Positions 1 to 7,696 of a stretch of DNA of 10,299 nucleotides are shown here, in pieces. Under the pieces are notes generated by a model. The model was given only the letters and a program-made list of their open reading frames with translations. It made no database searches and was not told the origin of the DNA. Every line of letters starts with the position of its first letter. Position 1 is the stretch's first letter. The stretch comes from Bacillota bacterium (GTDB lineage: Bacteria > Bacillota > Clostridia > Lachnospirales > Lachnospiraceae), in the NCBI GenBank assembly GCA_023399455.1, contig JAEWPN010000260.1, forward strand, positions 1 through 10,299. Reading direction: 5' to 3'. The translations under genes and the position numbers were made by a program.

Positions 1-617
1 CCAATAGAAATTATAGCTATCGTATCGTTGTTTTCCCACCATTTTCCCGATATAAAATAGCCGGACTCATCTATCTTTACATCCCGGGCAAACTCAAGAG
101 AATCCTGAAAAAAATTCCATCCAAACAGCGTCTCTCCATTATCCCTATAGCCGGCAATAATGCAGGCCTCCGGAGGTCCGATGATTCCGAGGGCAATACA
201 GGGAAATCCGGCATCTATCCTTTTCTTAATAAAATGGATAAAATCATTCTTCTTATCCGAGCAATTCATACTAAGCTTTACATCACATGCGGTATTAGTT
301 CTCGTTATGATGTGAAATTCACGCCCTAACGCTTCCACCCCCAGCTTATACACCTCCTCAGGATCGTCAAAGGTATGAATGACGTCCACATTTCCTCCGT
401 TCCACGCATCTGCTTCCCATGTTAAGCGAAAAGCTGCTCCCGAGGCTGCCATGGAAAAATCTATTCCCACATCCTGACCTAAATAGTTTGCGCAGCTTTT
501 CACACACATCGGATATGGCGTACATCCCCCCGCACCGTATTCTACCTTGGATATTCCATATAATACTGTTCCGGTTTCATGGTGCTGTTCATTTTTTAAT
601 TCATTTTCTTTATTCAT
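1..617 (-). CDS. BtrH-N-like (papain-fold-like) protein, partial at window edge
   Basis: The frame is open from an ATG at 615-617 to the window edge, giving 205 residues without a stop; the C-terminus lies outside. The start is supported by AGAAAGGGTGA, which overlaps the stop codon of the preceding AraC-type gene; the gap between the genes is 7 nt, so translation is probably coupled. Visible motifs are YGAGGCTPYPMCVKSC (residues about 27-42), ASGAAFRLTW (58-67), NGGNVDV (73-79) and GYRDNGETLFGWNFF (156-170). This pattern of an early Cys-containing helix followed by a GW-type segment resembles the BtrH N-terminal / C39-like papain fold, which acts as an acyltransferase or a ligand-binding module in different proteins. 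I recognise the pattern from memory only, and the substrate is unknown. The pairing with an HTH protein suggests a sensor or effector role rather than secondary metabolism. That it is a real gene is very likely; the fold assignment is moderate. Confidence 0.75.
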   Translation of the reverse strand, partial: MNKENELKNEQHHETGTVLYGISKVEYGAGGCTPYPMCVKSCANYLGQDVGIDFSMAASGAAFRLTWEADAWNGGNVDVIHTFDDPEEVYKLGVEALGREFHIITRTNTACDVKLSMNCSDKKNDFIHFIKKRIDAGFPCIALGIIGPPEACIIAGYRDNGETLFGWNFFQDSLEFARDVKIDESGYFISGKWWENNDTIAIISI

Positions 618-624
618 GATATTA

Positions 625-1017
625 TCACCCTTTCTTTATACCGAGTATGCCTATACCAAATGCGCCTGCACATAGTTTTATCCTTCCCACAGGCGGACGC
701 TTTCTTCTGAAATCGGAAGGCGTAAGCCCCGTCACTCTCTTGAATGCGCGTGTAAAACTGTCGTAATTTGCAAAGCTGTATTTGGTGGCAATATCGATAA
801 TGCTCTGATTATTATATAGGATCTCATAAGCAGCATTGGAAACTTTCCGGAGAAGAATATATCGTGAAAGAGAAATTCCGGTCTTCGTTACAAATATGTC
901 CCGTATATGTGCAATAGAAAAGCCAGTCGCCCTTTCAAGCTCCTTATAATCAATTTTTTCCTCTACCCTGTTTTCAACATAAATGATAATCGAGCTTATC
1001 GTTAAAAAGTAATCCAT
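625..1017 (-). CDS. Short AraC/XylS-type HTH transcriptional regulator
   Basis: This 130-residue protein is almost entirely an AraC-type double helix-turn-helix. The first HTH lies around residues 24-45 (DYKELERATGFSIAHIRDIF). The second lies around 72-95 (SIIDIATKYSFANYDSFTRAF), followed by the family signature GLTPSDFRRKR (97-107). There is no N-terminal cupin or other sensor domain; the tail after residue 110 is only about 20 residues. Single-domain AraC proteins of this kind are often fused to or paired with a C-terminal ligand-binding domain. Here the next gene starts 7 nt downstream and may supply that part. The start is the only in-frame ATG after an upstream TGA, but its Shine-Dalgarno site is weak: GAAGGG lies about 16 nt away. 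The DNA-binding class is secure; its targets are unknown, with its own promoter region as one candidate. Confidence 0.9.
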   Translation of the reverse strand: MDYFLTISSIIIYVENRVEEKIDYKELERATGFSIAHIRDIFVTKTGISLSRYILLRKVSNAAYEILYNNQSIIDIATKYSFANYDSFTRAFKRVTGLTPSDFRRKRPPVGRIKLCAGAFGIGILGIKKG

Positions 1018-1053
1018 TCCGTGTACCGTTAATTCCCTTCATGAAGTAAGTTC

Positions 1054-1062
1054 AATATACCA
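1054..1062 (-). promoter_or_regulatory. Predicted extended -10 promoter for the AraC-type gene
   Basis: On the minus strand the sequence reads TGGTATATT, a TGn extended -10 with TATATT at 1059-1054. No convincing -35 lies 17 nt upstream. A start near 1047 would give a leader of about 30 nt. It is separated from ppdK by a stem-loop terminator, which supports an independent promoter. The 10-mer covering it recurs in the ppdK leader palindrome. Confidence 0.4.
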
Positions 1063-1128
1063 TACAAACAGAAAACTTTCTCGGCATTTTTAAGGATGTT
1101 AAGATACCATTTAATTAGTAATAATTTA

Positions 1129-1156
1129 AGATTGGCTGCAGTTACGCAGCCAATCT
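1129..1156 (-). terminator. Stem-loop terminator of ppdK
   Basis: An 11-bp perfect stem (1129-1139 with 1146-1156, AGATTGGCTGC type) closes a 6-nt loop and begins 23 nt after the ppdK stop. On the minus strand it is followed by TTAAATTATTACT, which is U-rich but broken by As, so the U-tract is imperfect. Its position between the ppdK stop and the separately promoted AraC-type gene fits transcription termination. Confidence 0.7.
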
Positions 1157-1179
1157 CACAAAATTAAAGTTGATTCCTT

Positions 1180-3807
1180 TTAGTTTTCATTATTATTAAT
1201 GGCCGCCTGTGCCGCTGCCAGCCTTGCAATAGGGACTCTGAAAGGAGAGCAGGACACATAATCGAGGCCCGCATTATGGCAGAACTCCACAGAGGATGGG
1301 TCGCCGCCATGCTCGCCGCAGATTCCCAGCTTCAGTCCGGGACGTGCCTTTCTTCCCTTCTGAGCCGCCATCTCTATCAGCTGCCCTACGCCGTTGTGAT
1401 CCAGCTTGGCAAAAGGATCGGATTCATAAATTTTACTCTTATAGTACGCCGACAGGAACTTGCCTGCATCATCCCTTGAAAACCCGAAGGTCATCTGTGT
1501 CAGATCGTTAGTTCCGAAGGAGAAAAACTCCGCTTCTTCCGCAATCTCATCCGCCAGTAAAGCTGCACGGGGTATCTCTATCATCGTTCCTATCTGATAC
1601 CGGATGTCTGAACCCTTTTCACGTTTTACAGCCTCTGCTGTCTCCACAACCACATTCTTCACGAATTTAAGTTCCTTTTTATCCCCTACAAGAGGAATCA
1701 TGATCTCCGGCACGATGTCAAAGCCTTTTTCCGACTTCACCTCTATGGCCGCTTCCATTACTGCTCTCGTCTGCATTCTGGCGATTTCAGGATAAGTTAC
1801 AGAAAGACGGCAGCCTCTGTGGCCCATCATCGGGTTGAATTCGTGAAGCGCCTCACAAGCCGCTTTTACCTTTTCTACGGGCAGTCCCATCTCCTCTGCC
1901 ATTTGCTCGATATCCTTTTCTTCCGTAGGCACGAATTCATGAAGAGGGGGATCTAAGAAGCGGATCGTTACCGGTCTTCCCTCCATCACCTCATACATTC
2001 CTTTGAAATCACCCTTTTGGAAAGGAATAAGCTCTGCCAAAGCCGCTTCTCTCGCCTCCACCGTTTCAGATAAAATCATCTTTCTAATCTTAGGGATCCT
2101 ATCAGGCTCAAAGAACATATGCTCCGTACGGCAAAGGCCGATTCCCTCCGCTCCCAGCTTAATCGCATTGAGCGCATCCGCAGGAGTATCCGCATTAGTC
2201 CGCACCTTCAAGGTACGCAGCTCATCCGCCCAAGCCATAATACGCCTGAAATTACCTGTGACTCCAGCTTCTACTGTCTTAATATCTCCATTATAAATCT
2301 TACCGGTAGAGCCGTCCAGGGAAAGGTAATCCCCTTCCGCAAACTTACAGCCGCCAAGTTCAAAGATCTTCGCATTTTCATCGATTACGATTTCACCACA
2401 GCCCGATACACAGCAGGTACCCATTCCTCTCGCAACAACCGCCGCATGGGAGGTCATTCCGCCTCTTACAGTAAGAATTCCTTCTGCCGCATGCATTCCT
2501 TCGATATCCTCCGGAGAGGTCTCCTGACGCACCAGAATGACTCTTTCTCCTCTTTCATGAGCCATTACCGCATCTTCCGCGTGAAAATATACTTTTCCGG
2601 CAGCTGCACCCGGAGACGCAGGGAGTGCTTGTCCGATTACCTGACCGGCCTTTAACGCTTCCTCATCGAAATTCGGGTGAAGCAGCTGATCCAAGGATTT
2701 CGCCTCGATTCTCTGAACTGCCATGCGGGGGCTGATCATTCCTTCATCTACAAGATCGCAGGCTATTTGCAGTGCGGCTCCCGCCGTACGCTTACCGCTT
2801 CTAGTCTGTAAGAAGAACAGCTTGCCGTTTTCGATGGTGAATTCCATATCCTGCATATCACGATAATGAGCTTCCAAGCGGTTTGCCGTCTCTAAGAATT
2901 GCTCATAGCATTCCGGCAGTTCCTCTTTCAGCTTCGTAATTGGCTGAGGAGTACGGATTCCCGCTACAACATCCTCTCCCTGCGCATTAATCAAATATTC
3001 TCCAAAGATTCCTTTTGCTCCCGTAGACGGATTTCTCGTGAATGCCACGCCGGTTCCCGAGGTTTCTCCCATGTTGCCAAATACCATTGCCTGTACATTG
3101 ACCGCAGTTCCCCATTCTCCCGGAATATCATTCATCCTGCGGTAAACGATTGCGCGATCATTATCCCATGAGCGGAATACTGCCTTTACCGCCTCCATCA
3201 ATTGTCTCTTCGGCTCCTGCGGGAAGCCCTCTCCCTTTTGATCCTTATATATCTGCTTGAAACGTTCCGTTGTCTCCTTAAGGTCCTGTGCCGTTAACTC
3301 CGCATCGGTACGCACTCCTCTGCTTTCTTTCATTTCCTCCAAGACTTTTTCAAAGTTGGATTTAGGTATTTCCATGACCACATCGGAGAACATTTGAATA
3401 AACCGACGATAAGAGTCATAAGCGAATCTGGGATTTCCCGTCTTCCTGGCGAATCCCTCCACCGCTTCATCGTTCAGACCCAGATTCAAAATCGTATCCA
3501 TCATGCCCGGCATGGAAGCACGCGCCCCCGAGCGGACAGATACAAGAAGAGGATTCTTCGTATCTCCGAATTTTTTCTCCTGCTTCCGCTCCAATTCTTC
3601 GAGCGCTGTAAAAATCTGAGCCTCGATCTCGGGAGCAATCTGCCTGTCCTTTTTGTAATAATCAGTGCACGCTTCTGTAGTTACCGTAAATCCTTGGGGA
3701 ATCGGGAGTCCGAGCTTTGTCATCTCCGCAAGATTCGCCCCTTTTCCTCCCAGAAGATTCTTCATCTCCGCGCTGCCTTCCTCAAATAAGTACACCCACT
3801 TTGCCAT
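1180..3807 (-). CDS. ppdK: Pyruvate, phosphate dikinase
   Basis: The enzyme interconverts ATP + pyruvate + Pi with AMP + phosphoenolpyruvate + PPi. It is cytosolic and, in PPi-using anaerobes, can run in the glycolytic direction as well as feed PEP synthesis. The 875-residue length matches the bacterial family. The N-terminal ATP-grasp part begins MAKWVYLFEEG and carries GGKGANLAEM (20-29) and VRSGARASMPGMMDT (91-105). The swivelling phosphohistidine domain has GGMTSHAAVVARGMG (449-463), where H454 is the phosphorylated histidine and T452 is the threonine used for regulation in some homologues. The C-terminal PEP/pyruvate barrel has FGTNDLTQMTFGFSRDD and GICGEHGGDPSS, with C830 as the catalytic cysteine. 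All key residues are present. AAAGGA lies 6 nt before the ATG. The gene has its own promoter, leader and terminator and appears monocistronic. No PPDK regulatory kinase/phosphatase is in the window. Confidence 0.98.
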   Translation of the reverse strand: MAKWVYLFEEGSAEMKNLLGGKGANLAEMTKLGLPIPQGFTVTTEACTDYYKKDRQIAPEIEAQIFTALEELERKQEKKFGDTKNPLLVSVRSGARASMPGMMDTILNLGLNDEAVEGFARKTGNPRFAYDSYRRFIQMFSDVVMEIPKSNFEKVLEEMKESRGVRTDAELTAQDLKETTERFKQIYKDQKGEGFPQEPKRQLMEAVKAVFRSWDNDRAIVYRRMNDIPGEWGTAVNVQAMVFGNMGETSGTGVAFTRNPSTGAKGIFGEYLINAQGEDVVAGIRTPQPITKLKEELPECYEQFLETANRLEAHYRDMQDMEFTIENGKLFFLQTRSGKRTAGAALQIACDLVDEGMISPRMAVQRIEAKSLDQLLHPNFDEEALKAGQVIGQALPASPGAAAGKVYFHAEDAVMAHERGERVILVRQETSPEDIEGMHAAEGILTVRGGMTSHAAVVARGMGTCCVSGCGEIVIDENAKIFELGGCKFAEGDYLSLDGSTGKIYNGDIKTVEAGVTGNFRRIMAWADELRTLKVRTNADTPADALNAIKLGAEGIGLCRTEHMFFEPDRIPKIRKMILSETVEAREAALAELIPFQKGDFKGMYEVMEGRPVTIRFLDPPLHEFVPTEEKDIEQMAEEMGLPVEKVKAACEALHEFNPMMGHRGCRLSVTYPEIARMQTRAVMEAAIEVKSEKGFDIVPEIMIPLVGDKKELKFVKNVVVETAEAVKREKGSDIRYQIGTMIEIPRAALLADEIAEEAEFFSFGTNDLTQMTFGFSRDDAGKFLSAYYKSKIYESDPFAKLDHNGVGQLIEMAAQKGRKARPGLKLGICGEHGGDPSSVEFCHNAGLDYVSCSPFRVPIARLAAAQAAINNNEN

Positions 3808-3846
3808 ACTTTTTCCTTTCTCATCCTTTTGTCATTTTTCTTTTTT

Positions 3847-3933
3847 GTTTCACACAGACGTAATATACCATGAGCGTTAAACGTCCATGGTATATTATAA
3901 CGCCAAATGGCGCTCTTCATTCTGTGTGCAAAC
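3847..3933 (-). promoter_or_regulatory. Structured ppdK leader: foldable three-way junction
   Basis: In the predicted ppdK 5' untranslated region, an outer helix pairs GTTTCACACAGA (3847-3858) with TCTGTGTG (3921-3928) plus AAAC (3930-3933), 12 bp with one bulged base at 3929. It encloses two hairpins. One is a 12-bp perfect stem, TAATATACCATG (3861-3872) with 3886-3897, whose 13-nt loop can add a g-u pair and three further pairs. The other is CGCC-AAAT-GGCG (3901-3912). Neither side has a poly-U run, so it is not an intrinsic terminator. The structure ends about 28 nt before the AAAGGA ribosome site and does not hide it. It could be a stability element, a ligand- or protein-responsive leader, or a palindromic insertion. 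I do not recognise it as a known riboswitch class. Confidence 0.55.
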
Positions 3934-3954
3934 TCGTTTGATAATCGTAGAGCT

Positions 3955-3983
3955 ATTATATCATATATTCCCAAAATTGCACA
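3955..3983 (-). promoter_or_regulatory. Predicted ppdK promoter (extended -10)
   Basis: On the minus strand TGATATAAT is a consensus extended -10: TATAAT at 3960-3955, TG at 3963-3962. The hexamer 17 nt upstream (TGTGCA) is a poor -35, as is common with extended -10 promoters. A start near 3948 gives a leader of about 140 nt. A second TATAAT on this strand (3899-3894) lies inside the leader palindrome and lacks a -35, so it is a weaker alternative. Confidence 0.55.
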
Positions 3984-4058
3984 GTTTTTTCGATATATTT
4001 CCAAATTATTCCAAATATTTAAGAAATACGAATTAATTGTGAAATAATTAACAACAAT

Positions 4059-4570
4059 TTACTCTTCTACACTCTTTATTTTCCCGGAGAGAAACTTATA
4101 GAATAAGGAAGCCGAGGCCTTTTTTAACGGATGGATGGAAGCCTCAAAATAATAAGGTTTATCCAGCCATTGCTTTTCCTCCCAATATTTCTTGTCTCTC
4201 GCCAGAACTTTTTCCGCCAGAATCTTTTTTACTTCAAAAGTTATCAGTTCTTTCATGCCGGGTTTATACCGGTGCATATCCATATTGAGGTATTCCACGA
4301 ATCTGCTGTATTCCTTTTTTTCAATTGCTTTCTCCCGGCTGCCCGCGCTTCTTCCAATTTTTCCGGCAGGGACCGCCCCCCATTGCAGCGCTGTATCCTC
4401 CAGATAGTTTAGCGTATTCTTAAGTCCCGAACCAGCGGTAGCTGCGACGAGCAGCATAGGATTTCCACATCGATGTCATAGGCTGCAAGCTCCTCCCTTA
4501 GGTTCTCTAGGAGATGGTAGGTATTTCTCTTCCGGCTGCTGGCATGTATCGCGATAACTTTCTTTCTCAT
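4059..4570 (-). pseudogene. Flavodoxin-family NAD(P)H oxidoreductase, internally deleted and frameshifted
   Basis: Two frames encode the two ends of one flavodoxin-like oxidoreductase. From ATG 4570 the first reads KKVIAIHASSRKRNT then HLLENLREELAAYDIDVEIL, the typical first strand, FMN-phosphate loop and first helix. It then runs out of homology and stops at 4409-4411 after 53 residues. From about 4460 another frame reads PMLLVAATAGSGLKNTLNYL and LQWGAVPAGKIGR, the late flavodoxin strand and helix, and continues to the stop at 4059-4061. The middle, roughly 60-80 residues that would include the FMN-contacting central loops, is missing, and the join (near 4449-4461) shifts the frame. The remnant is about 510 bp against roughly 700 bp or more for intact relatives (from memory). 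An in-frame ATG at 4585 behind AAGGA is an alternative start. It is the last gene of the hypB-hypA operon, 23 nt after the hypA stop, so its loss may be tolerated. An assembly error is possible but would have to remove about 200 bp. Confidence 0.75.
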
Positions 4571-4593
4571 ATACCGCTGCTCCATATCTGTCC

Positions 4594-4935
4594 TTAATAA
4601 CAGACAATTTCTTTAATATAAAATTCTCTTCCGCTCAGCAGCTCGAACTGCGCCGATTGACAATTAGGGCAGACTGCACGGTTCTCCAGTATATTAAAAA
4701 CTGTTTCGCATTCTCCGCACTTGCCGTTACCGGGAATAATTTCTATGTCCAGCTTGGTATTTTCCAGCATAGTTCCATCCACAGCGGCCGGATAAACATC
4801 GTATATGTACTTGGGAACCATGGAAGAAAGCTCTCCCACCTGCAATACGATAGTGTCGACTTCCTCCACTTCGTTTTCTCTTGCGAAGGCTTCCACCACT
4901 CTTGCCACTTCCATCACCACACCTAGCTCATGCAA
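4594..4935 (-). CDS. hypA: Nickel metallochaperone HypA
   Basis: HypA binds nickel and hands it, together with HypB, to apo-metalloenzymes, classically [NiFe]-hydrogenase, in the cytosol. The 113 residues match the family size. The N-terminus MHELGV carries the nickel-binding His2. The zinc loop has CGEC (73-76) and CPNC (89-92), and the family segments VGELSSMVP (33-41) and FYIKEI (105-110) are present. The initiator is TTG (4935-4933), not ATG. It is chosen because it alone places His at position 2, and AGGAG lies 10 nt upstream. That ribosome site follows directly on the TAA of the upstream flavoprotein gene, so the two genes are tightly linked (16-nt gap). No hydrogenase or HypC/D/E/F gene is in the window, so the recipient enzyme is not evident. 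Confidence 0.95.
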   Translation of the reverse strand: MHELGVVMEVARVVEAFARENEVEEVDTIVLQVGELSSMVPKYIYDVYPAAVDGTMLENTKLDIEIIPGNGKCGECETVFNILENRAVCPNCQSAQFELLSGREFYIKEIVCY

Positions 4936-4951
4936 TTTTGCTCAGCTCCTT

Positions 4952-7690
4952 TTACTTGCTTTTGGAAAAAGCATTCTGTACTTTTTTAACCGCAATCTTT
5001 CCTTTTCTCTTAATAATAGTCTTCACTACCACCGGCTTCATGTCCGTAAAGGCAACGCCTTCTCCGTTATAAACACGCTCCAGCTTTATCGCATCGAACT
5101 TGCACTTTGTCGTGCACTGGCCGCAGCCTACGCACATGTAGGAATCCACCACCGTTACACCACAACCCAGACAGCGCTCTGTCTCCTTGCGCATCTGTTC
5201 CTCGGTAAAGGTCCCTCTTAAGTCACGGAAACTTTCCTCCGCCTTCTTGTCGGACTTAATATTTTCAGGACACTGACGCGGCGTATTGTCATAGGATTCT
5301 ATAATCGCAGCCTCTTTATCCAGTTCTTTGAAGATACGACGATCCCGCCCGTATACGAGACTCTGTCCCGGATGTACAAAACGATGGATGGAAATAGCCG
5401 CCTGCTTGCCCGCCGCAATCGCGTCAATGGCAAAGCGAGGGCCTGTATATACATCACCGCCTGTGAAAATGTCCTCCTGAGCCGTCTGATAAGTAAAGGA
5501 ATCCGCTTCCAGCATTCCGTTAGGCCTCGTTACCACCGCGGAACCCTTTAACAAATCTCCTGAGAGAACAGACTGTCCAACGGAAAGAAGTACGTAATCC
5601 GCCTCCACCGTCATCGTGTCGTTTTCATCGTACTGAGGACTGAATCTTCCTTCCTCATCGAATACCCGGATGCATTTCTTAAACTCGATTCCCGTAACCT
5701 TTCCGTCCGTTGTCAAAATACGTTTCGGCCCCCAGCTATTTCGTATCTCGATGTGTTCCTCCTGCGCTTCCATGATTTCATCTTTAGAAGCCGGCATCTG
5801 CTCTCTGCTTTCCAGACAGCACTGAATCACCGAATCCGCTCCAGCACGGACTGCTGTTCTTGCAACGTCTATGGCAACATTTCCACCGCCTACTACTACG
5901 GTCTTGCCGCTTATTCTCGCTTCTTTATCCTGATTTACCATACGAAGGAATTCGATACCTGACATAACGCCCTGTGCATCCTCTCCCTCGATACCTACTT
6001 TTCTTCCTCCCTGAGCTCCGATTGCCAGATAGAACGCATCATAGCCCTGCTTTCTCAGGTCTCCCAACGTAACGTCCTTTCCTACCTCGACGCCCGTCCT
6101 GAACTCGACGCCCATTTCCTTTATGATATCTATTTCCGCTTCCACCACGTCTTTCTCCAGACGGAAGCTGGGAATTCCCATGGTCAGCATACCCCCGAGC
6201 CTTTTCTCCTTTTCGAATACCGTGATGGTATAACCGTCCAAAGCGAGGTAATATGCACAGGAAAGGCCTGCCGGTCCCGCACCTACAATAGCGATTTTCT
6301 TATTGCTGTAATCATGGCGCTTCTTTGGGATTATGCGGTTTTCTTTATCCAGTTCCTGTTTGGCGATGAATTTTTTGATTTCATCGATAGCGATGGGAGC
6401 GTCGATATCGCCTCTGGTACACGCATCCTCACATCGTCTGTTACAGATACGTCCGCATACTGCCGGAAGCGGATTCTCATGACGGATCAGCTCCAGTGCA
6501 TCCTTGTATTTCCCCTGGGATGCCAGTTTAATATACCCTTGTACACCGATATGCGCGGGACAATTGGTCTTACACGGAGCAGTTCCCGTATCCACTACGT
6601 TTTCTTTGTTAGTACGGTATTCCGGGTTCCAATGCTCTTCTCCCCATTCCATATCCCGGGGAGTTTCCCTTGTGGTAATATCGCTAGTTACCGGTTTGGA
6701 AGAGCATAGCTTCTGTCCCAGCTTCAAAGCATTAACCGGACAGTTTTCCACGCATTGCCCGCAGGCAACGCACTTTTCAGGATCTACCTTCGCCACATAA
6801 TTAGAACGCACCATGTCATTATTCTTGAACATCGTTGCAGTTCTGAGAGAAAGGCAGCCGCAGCCGCAGCAGTTACAAATAGCATGGGTTTTTCCTGAAC
6901 CGTCAATATTGGGAATCTGGTGCATCAGTCCGTTTTCTTCCGCACGCCTGATGATTTCAAAGGCTTCTTCTCTCGTGATCTGACGCCCTCTCCCCGTCTT
7001 GATATAGTACTCCGCAGCATGGCCCATCTGGATACACATATCTTCCTTCAGATGTCCGCAGCCTTCACCCATGATTTCACGGTCAGTACGGCAGGAGCAG
7101 TCGGTAACAGTAAAAATATCATTTTCATTCAAATACCTGGATACTTCTTCATAGGAAGCGCGGCGGGTATTTCCATCAATCGCCGTTTCTATGGGAATAA
7201 CGCGCATAAGTCCTACACCCGGAGGGAAGGAGCCGGCGCTCATAGGTCCTCTTACACGTCCATAGGCTTCCATGGCATAGCCGATGATCGGATACTTTTC
7301 CACATTTTCCCTGCTGTTTACAATCATTTCCATCGTTCCCGGAATCCATGTCTCCGCCCAGAATATATCTTCTCCATCCCTGGTATTTACAAAGCATACA
7401 CCATACTGTGCCAGCTTCATCAGCTGTTCATGGCAATAGTCCTCCGGTTTGTTTAATAGTTTAGCAATTTCTCTGGTAGTTCGTTTTTCGCAAACACCCA
7501 GTCCCAAACCCACCTCAGCCATTTCGTCATTTACTCCGGCTTCGAGGATGATGTATTCCGGGTCATCCCATTTATAGGCATTCTTAGCCCCCGGCTTTTT
7601 ACGGCCGATATGATTTGCGAGAGCCAGTACCTTTTCGTTATATTGGCATTTATACCACTCGGGAAAAATCATTTTTGTAATATCTTTCAT
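4952..7690 (-). CDS. Multi-cluster 4Fe-4S flavoprotein with GltD-like NAD(P)H-FAD module
   Basis: A 912-residue cytosolic electron-transfer protein. Residues about 71-101 resemble a winged helix. A Cys-rich module follows: CSC (198-200), C211, C219 and the unusual run CNCCGCGC (272-279). A ferredoxin motif CVACGQCVENCP is at 307-318. Next comes a GltD/DPYD-type Fe-S region: CKTNCP (373-378), then C412, C416, C420 and C424. The FAD Rossmann fold has GAGPAGL (470-476), with a NAD(P)-binding GGGNVAIDVART (601-612) and the FAD-closing GGDVYTGPRFAIDAIAAG (744-761). A C-terminal ferredoxin-like end has CLGCG (840-844) and CVGCGQCTTKC (853-863). GltD itself is about 450-490 residues, so this is a large N-terminally extended relative. 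It probably moves electrons between NAD(P)H and a ferredoxin or partner enzyme; glutamate synthase activity is unlikely because no GltB is present. The start is set at ATG 7690, with AAAGG 9 nt upstream. An in-frame ATG at 7747 lies inside an inserted element and would add 19 spurious residues. It lies between hypB and hypA in one operon. Confidence 0.88.
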   Translation of the reverse strand: MKDITKMIFPEWYKCQYNEKVLALANHIGRKKPGAKNAYKWDDPEYIILEAGVNDEMAEVGLGLGVCEKRTTREIAKLLNKPEDYCHEQLMKLAQYGVCFVNTRDGEDIFWAETWIPGTMEMIVNSRENVEKYPIIGYAMEAYGRVRGPMSAGSFPPGVGLMRVIPIETAIDGNTRRASYEEVSRYLNENDIFTVTDCSCRTDREIMGEGCGHLKEDMCIQMGHAAEYYIKTGRGRQITREEAFEIIRRAEENGLMHQIPNIDGSGKTHAICNCCGCGCLSLRTATMFKNNDMVRSNYVAKVDPEKCVACGQCVENCPVNALKLGQKLCSSKPVTSDITTRETPRDMEWGEEHWNPEYRTNKENVVDTGTAPCKTNCPAHIGVQGYIKLASQGKYKDALELIRHENPLPAVCGRICNRRCEDACTRGDIDAPIAIDEIKKFIAKQELDKENRIIPKKRHDYSNKKIAIVGAGPAGLSCAYYLALDGYTITVFEKEKRLGGMLTMGIPSFRLEKDVVEAEIDIIKEMGVEFRTGVEVGKDVTLGDLRKQGYDAFYLAIGAQGGRKVGIEGEDAQGVMSGIEFLRMVNQDKEARISGKTVVVGGGNVAIDVARTAVRAGADSVIQCCLESREQMPASKDEIMEAQEEHIEIRNSWGPKRILTTDGKVTGIEFKKCIRVFDEEGRFSPQYDENDTMTVEADYVLLSVGQSVLSGDLLKGSAVVTRPNGMLEADSFTYQTAQEDIFTGGDVYTGPRFAIDAIAAGKQAAISIHRFVHPGQSLVYGRDRRIFKELDKEAAIIESYDNTPRQCPENIKSDKKAEESFRDLRGTFTEEQMRKETERCLGCGVTVVDSYMCVGCGQCTTKCKFDAIKLERVYNGEGVAFTDMKPVVVKTIIKRKGKIAVKKVQNAFSKSK

Positions 7691-7696
7691 CTCATT

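Noticed and set aside
1276..3880. Plus-strand open frames of 60-180 residues opposite ppdK
   Set aside because: They lie antisense to a full-length conserved enzyme and show no recognisable domains.
3762..4004. 80-residue minus-strand frame upstream of and overlapping the ppdK start
   Set aside because: It runs through the predicted promoter and the leader palindrome, has no ribosome site or family features, and overlaps ppdK in another frame.
4034..4059. Possible terminator after the flavodoxin remnant (AATTGT with ACAATT)
   Set aside because: The stem is six A/T-rich pairs with a 14-nt loop and no proper U-tract. I cannot call a terminator for this operon.
5753..7456. Plus-strand open frames up to 178 residues opposite the Fe-S flavoprotein gene
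   Set aside because: They are antisense shadows of a conserved coding sequence with no protein-family motifs.
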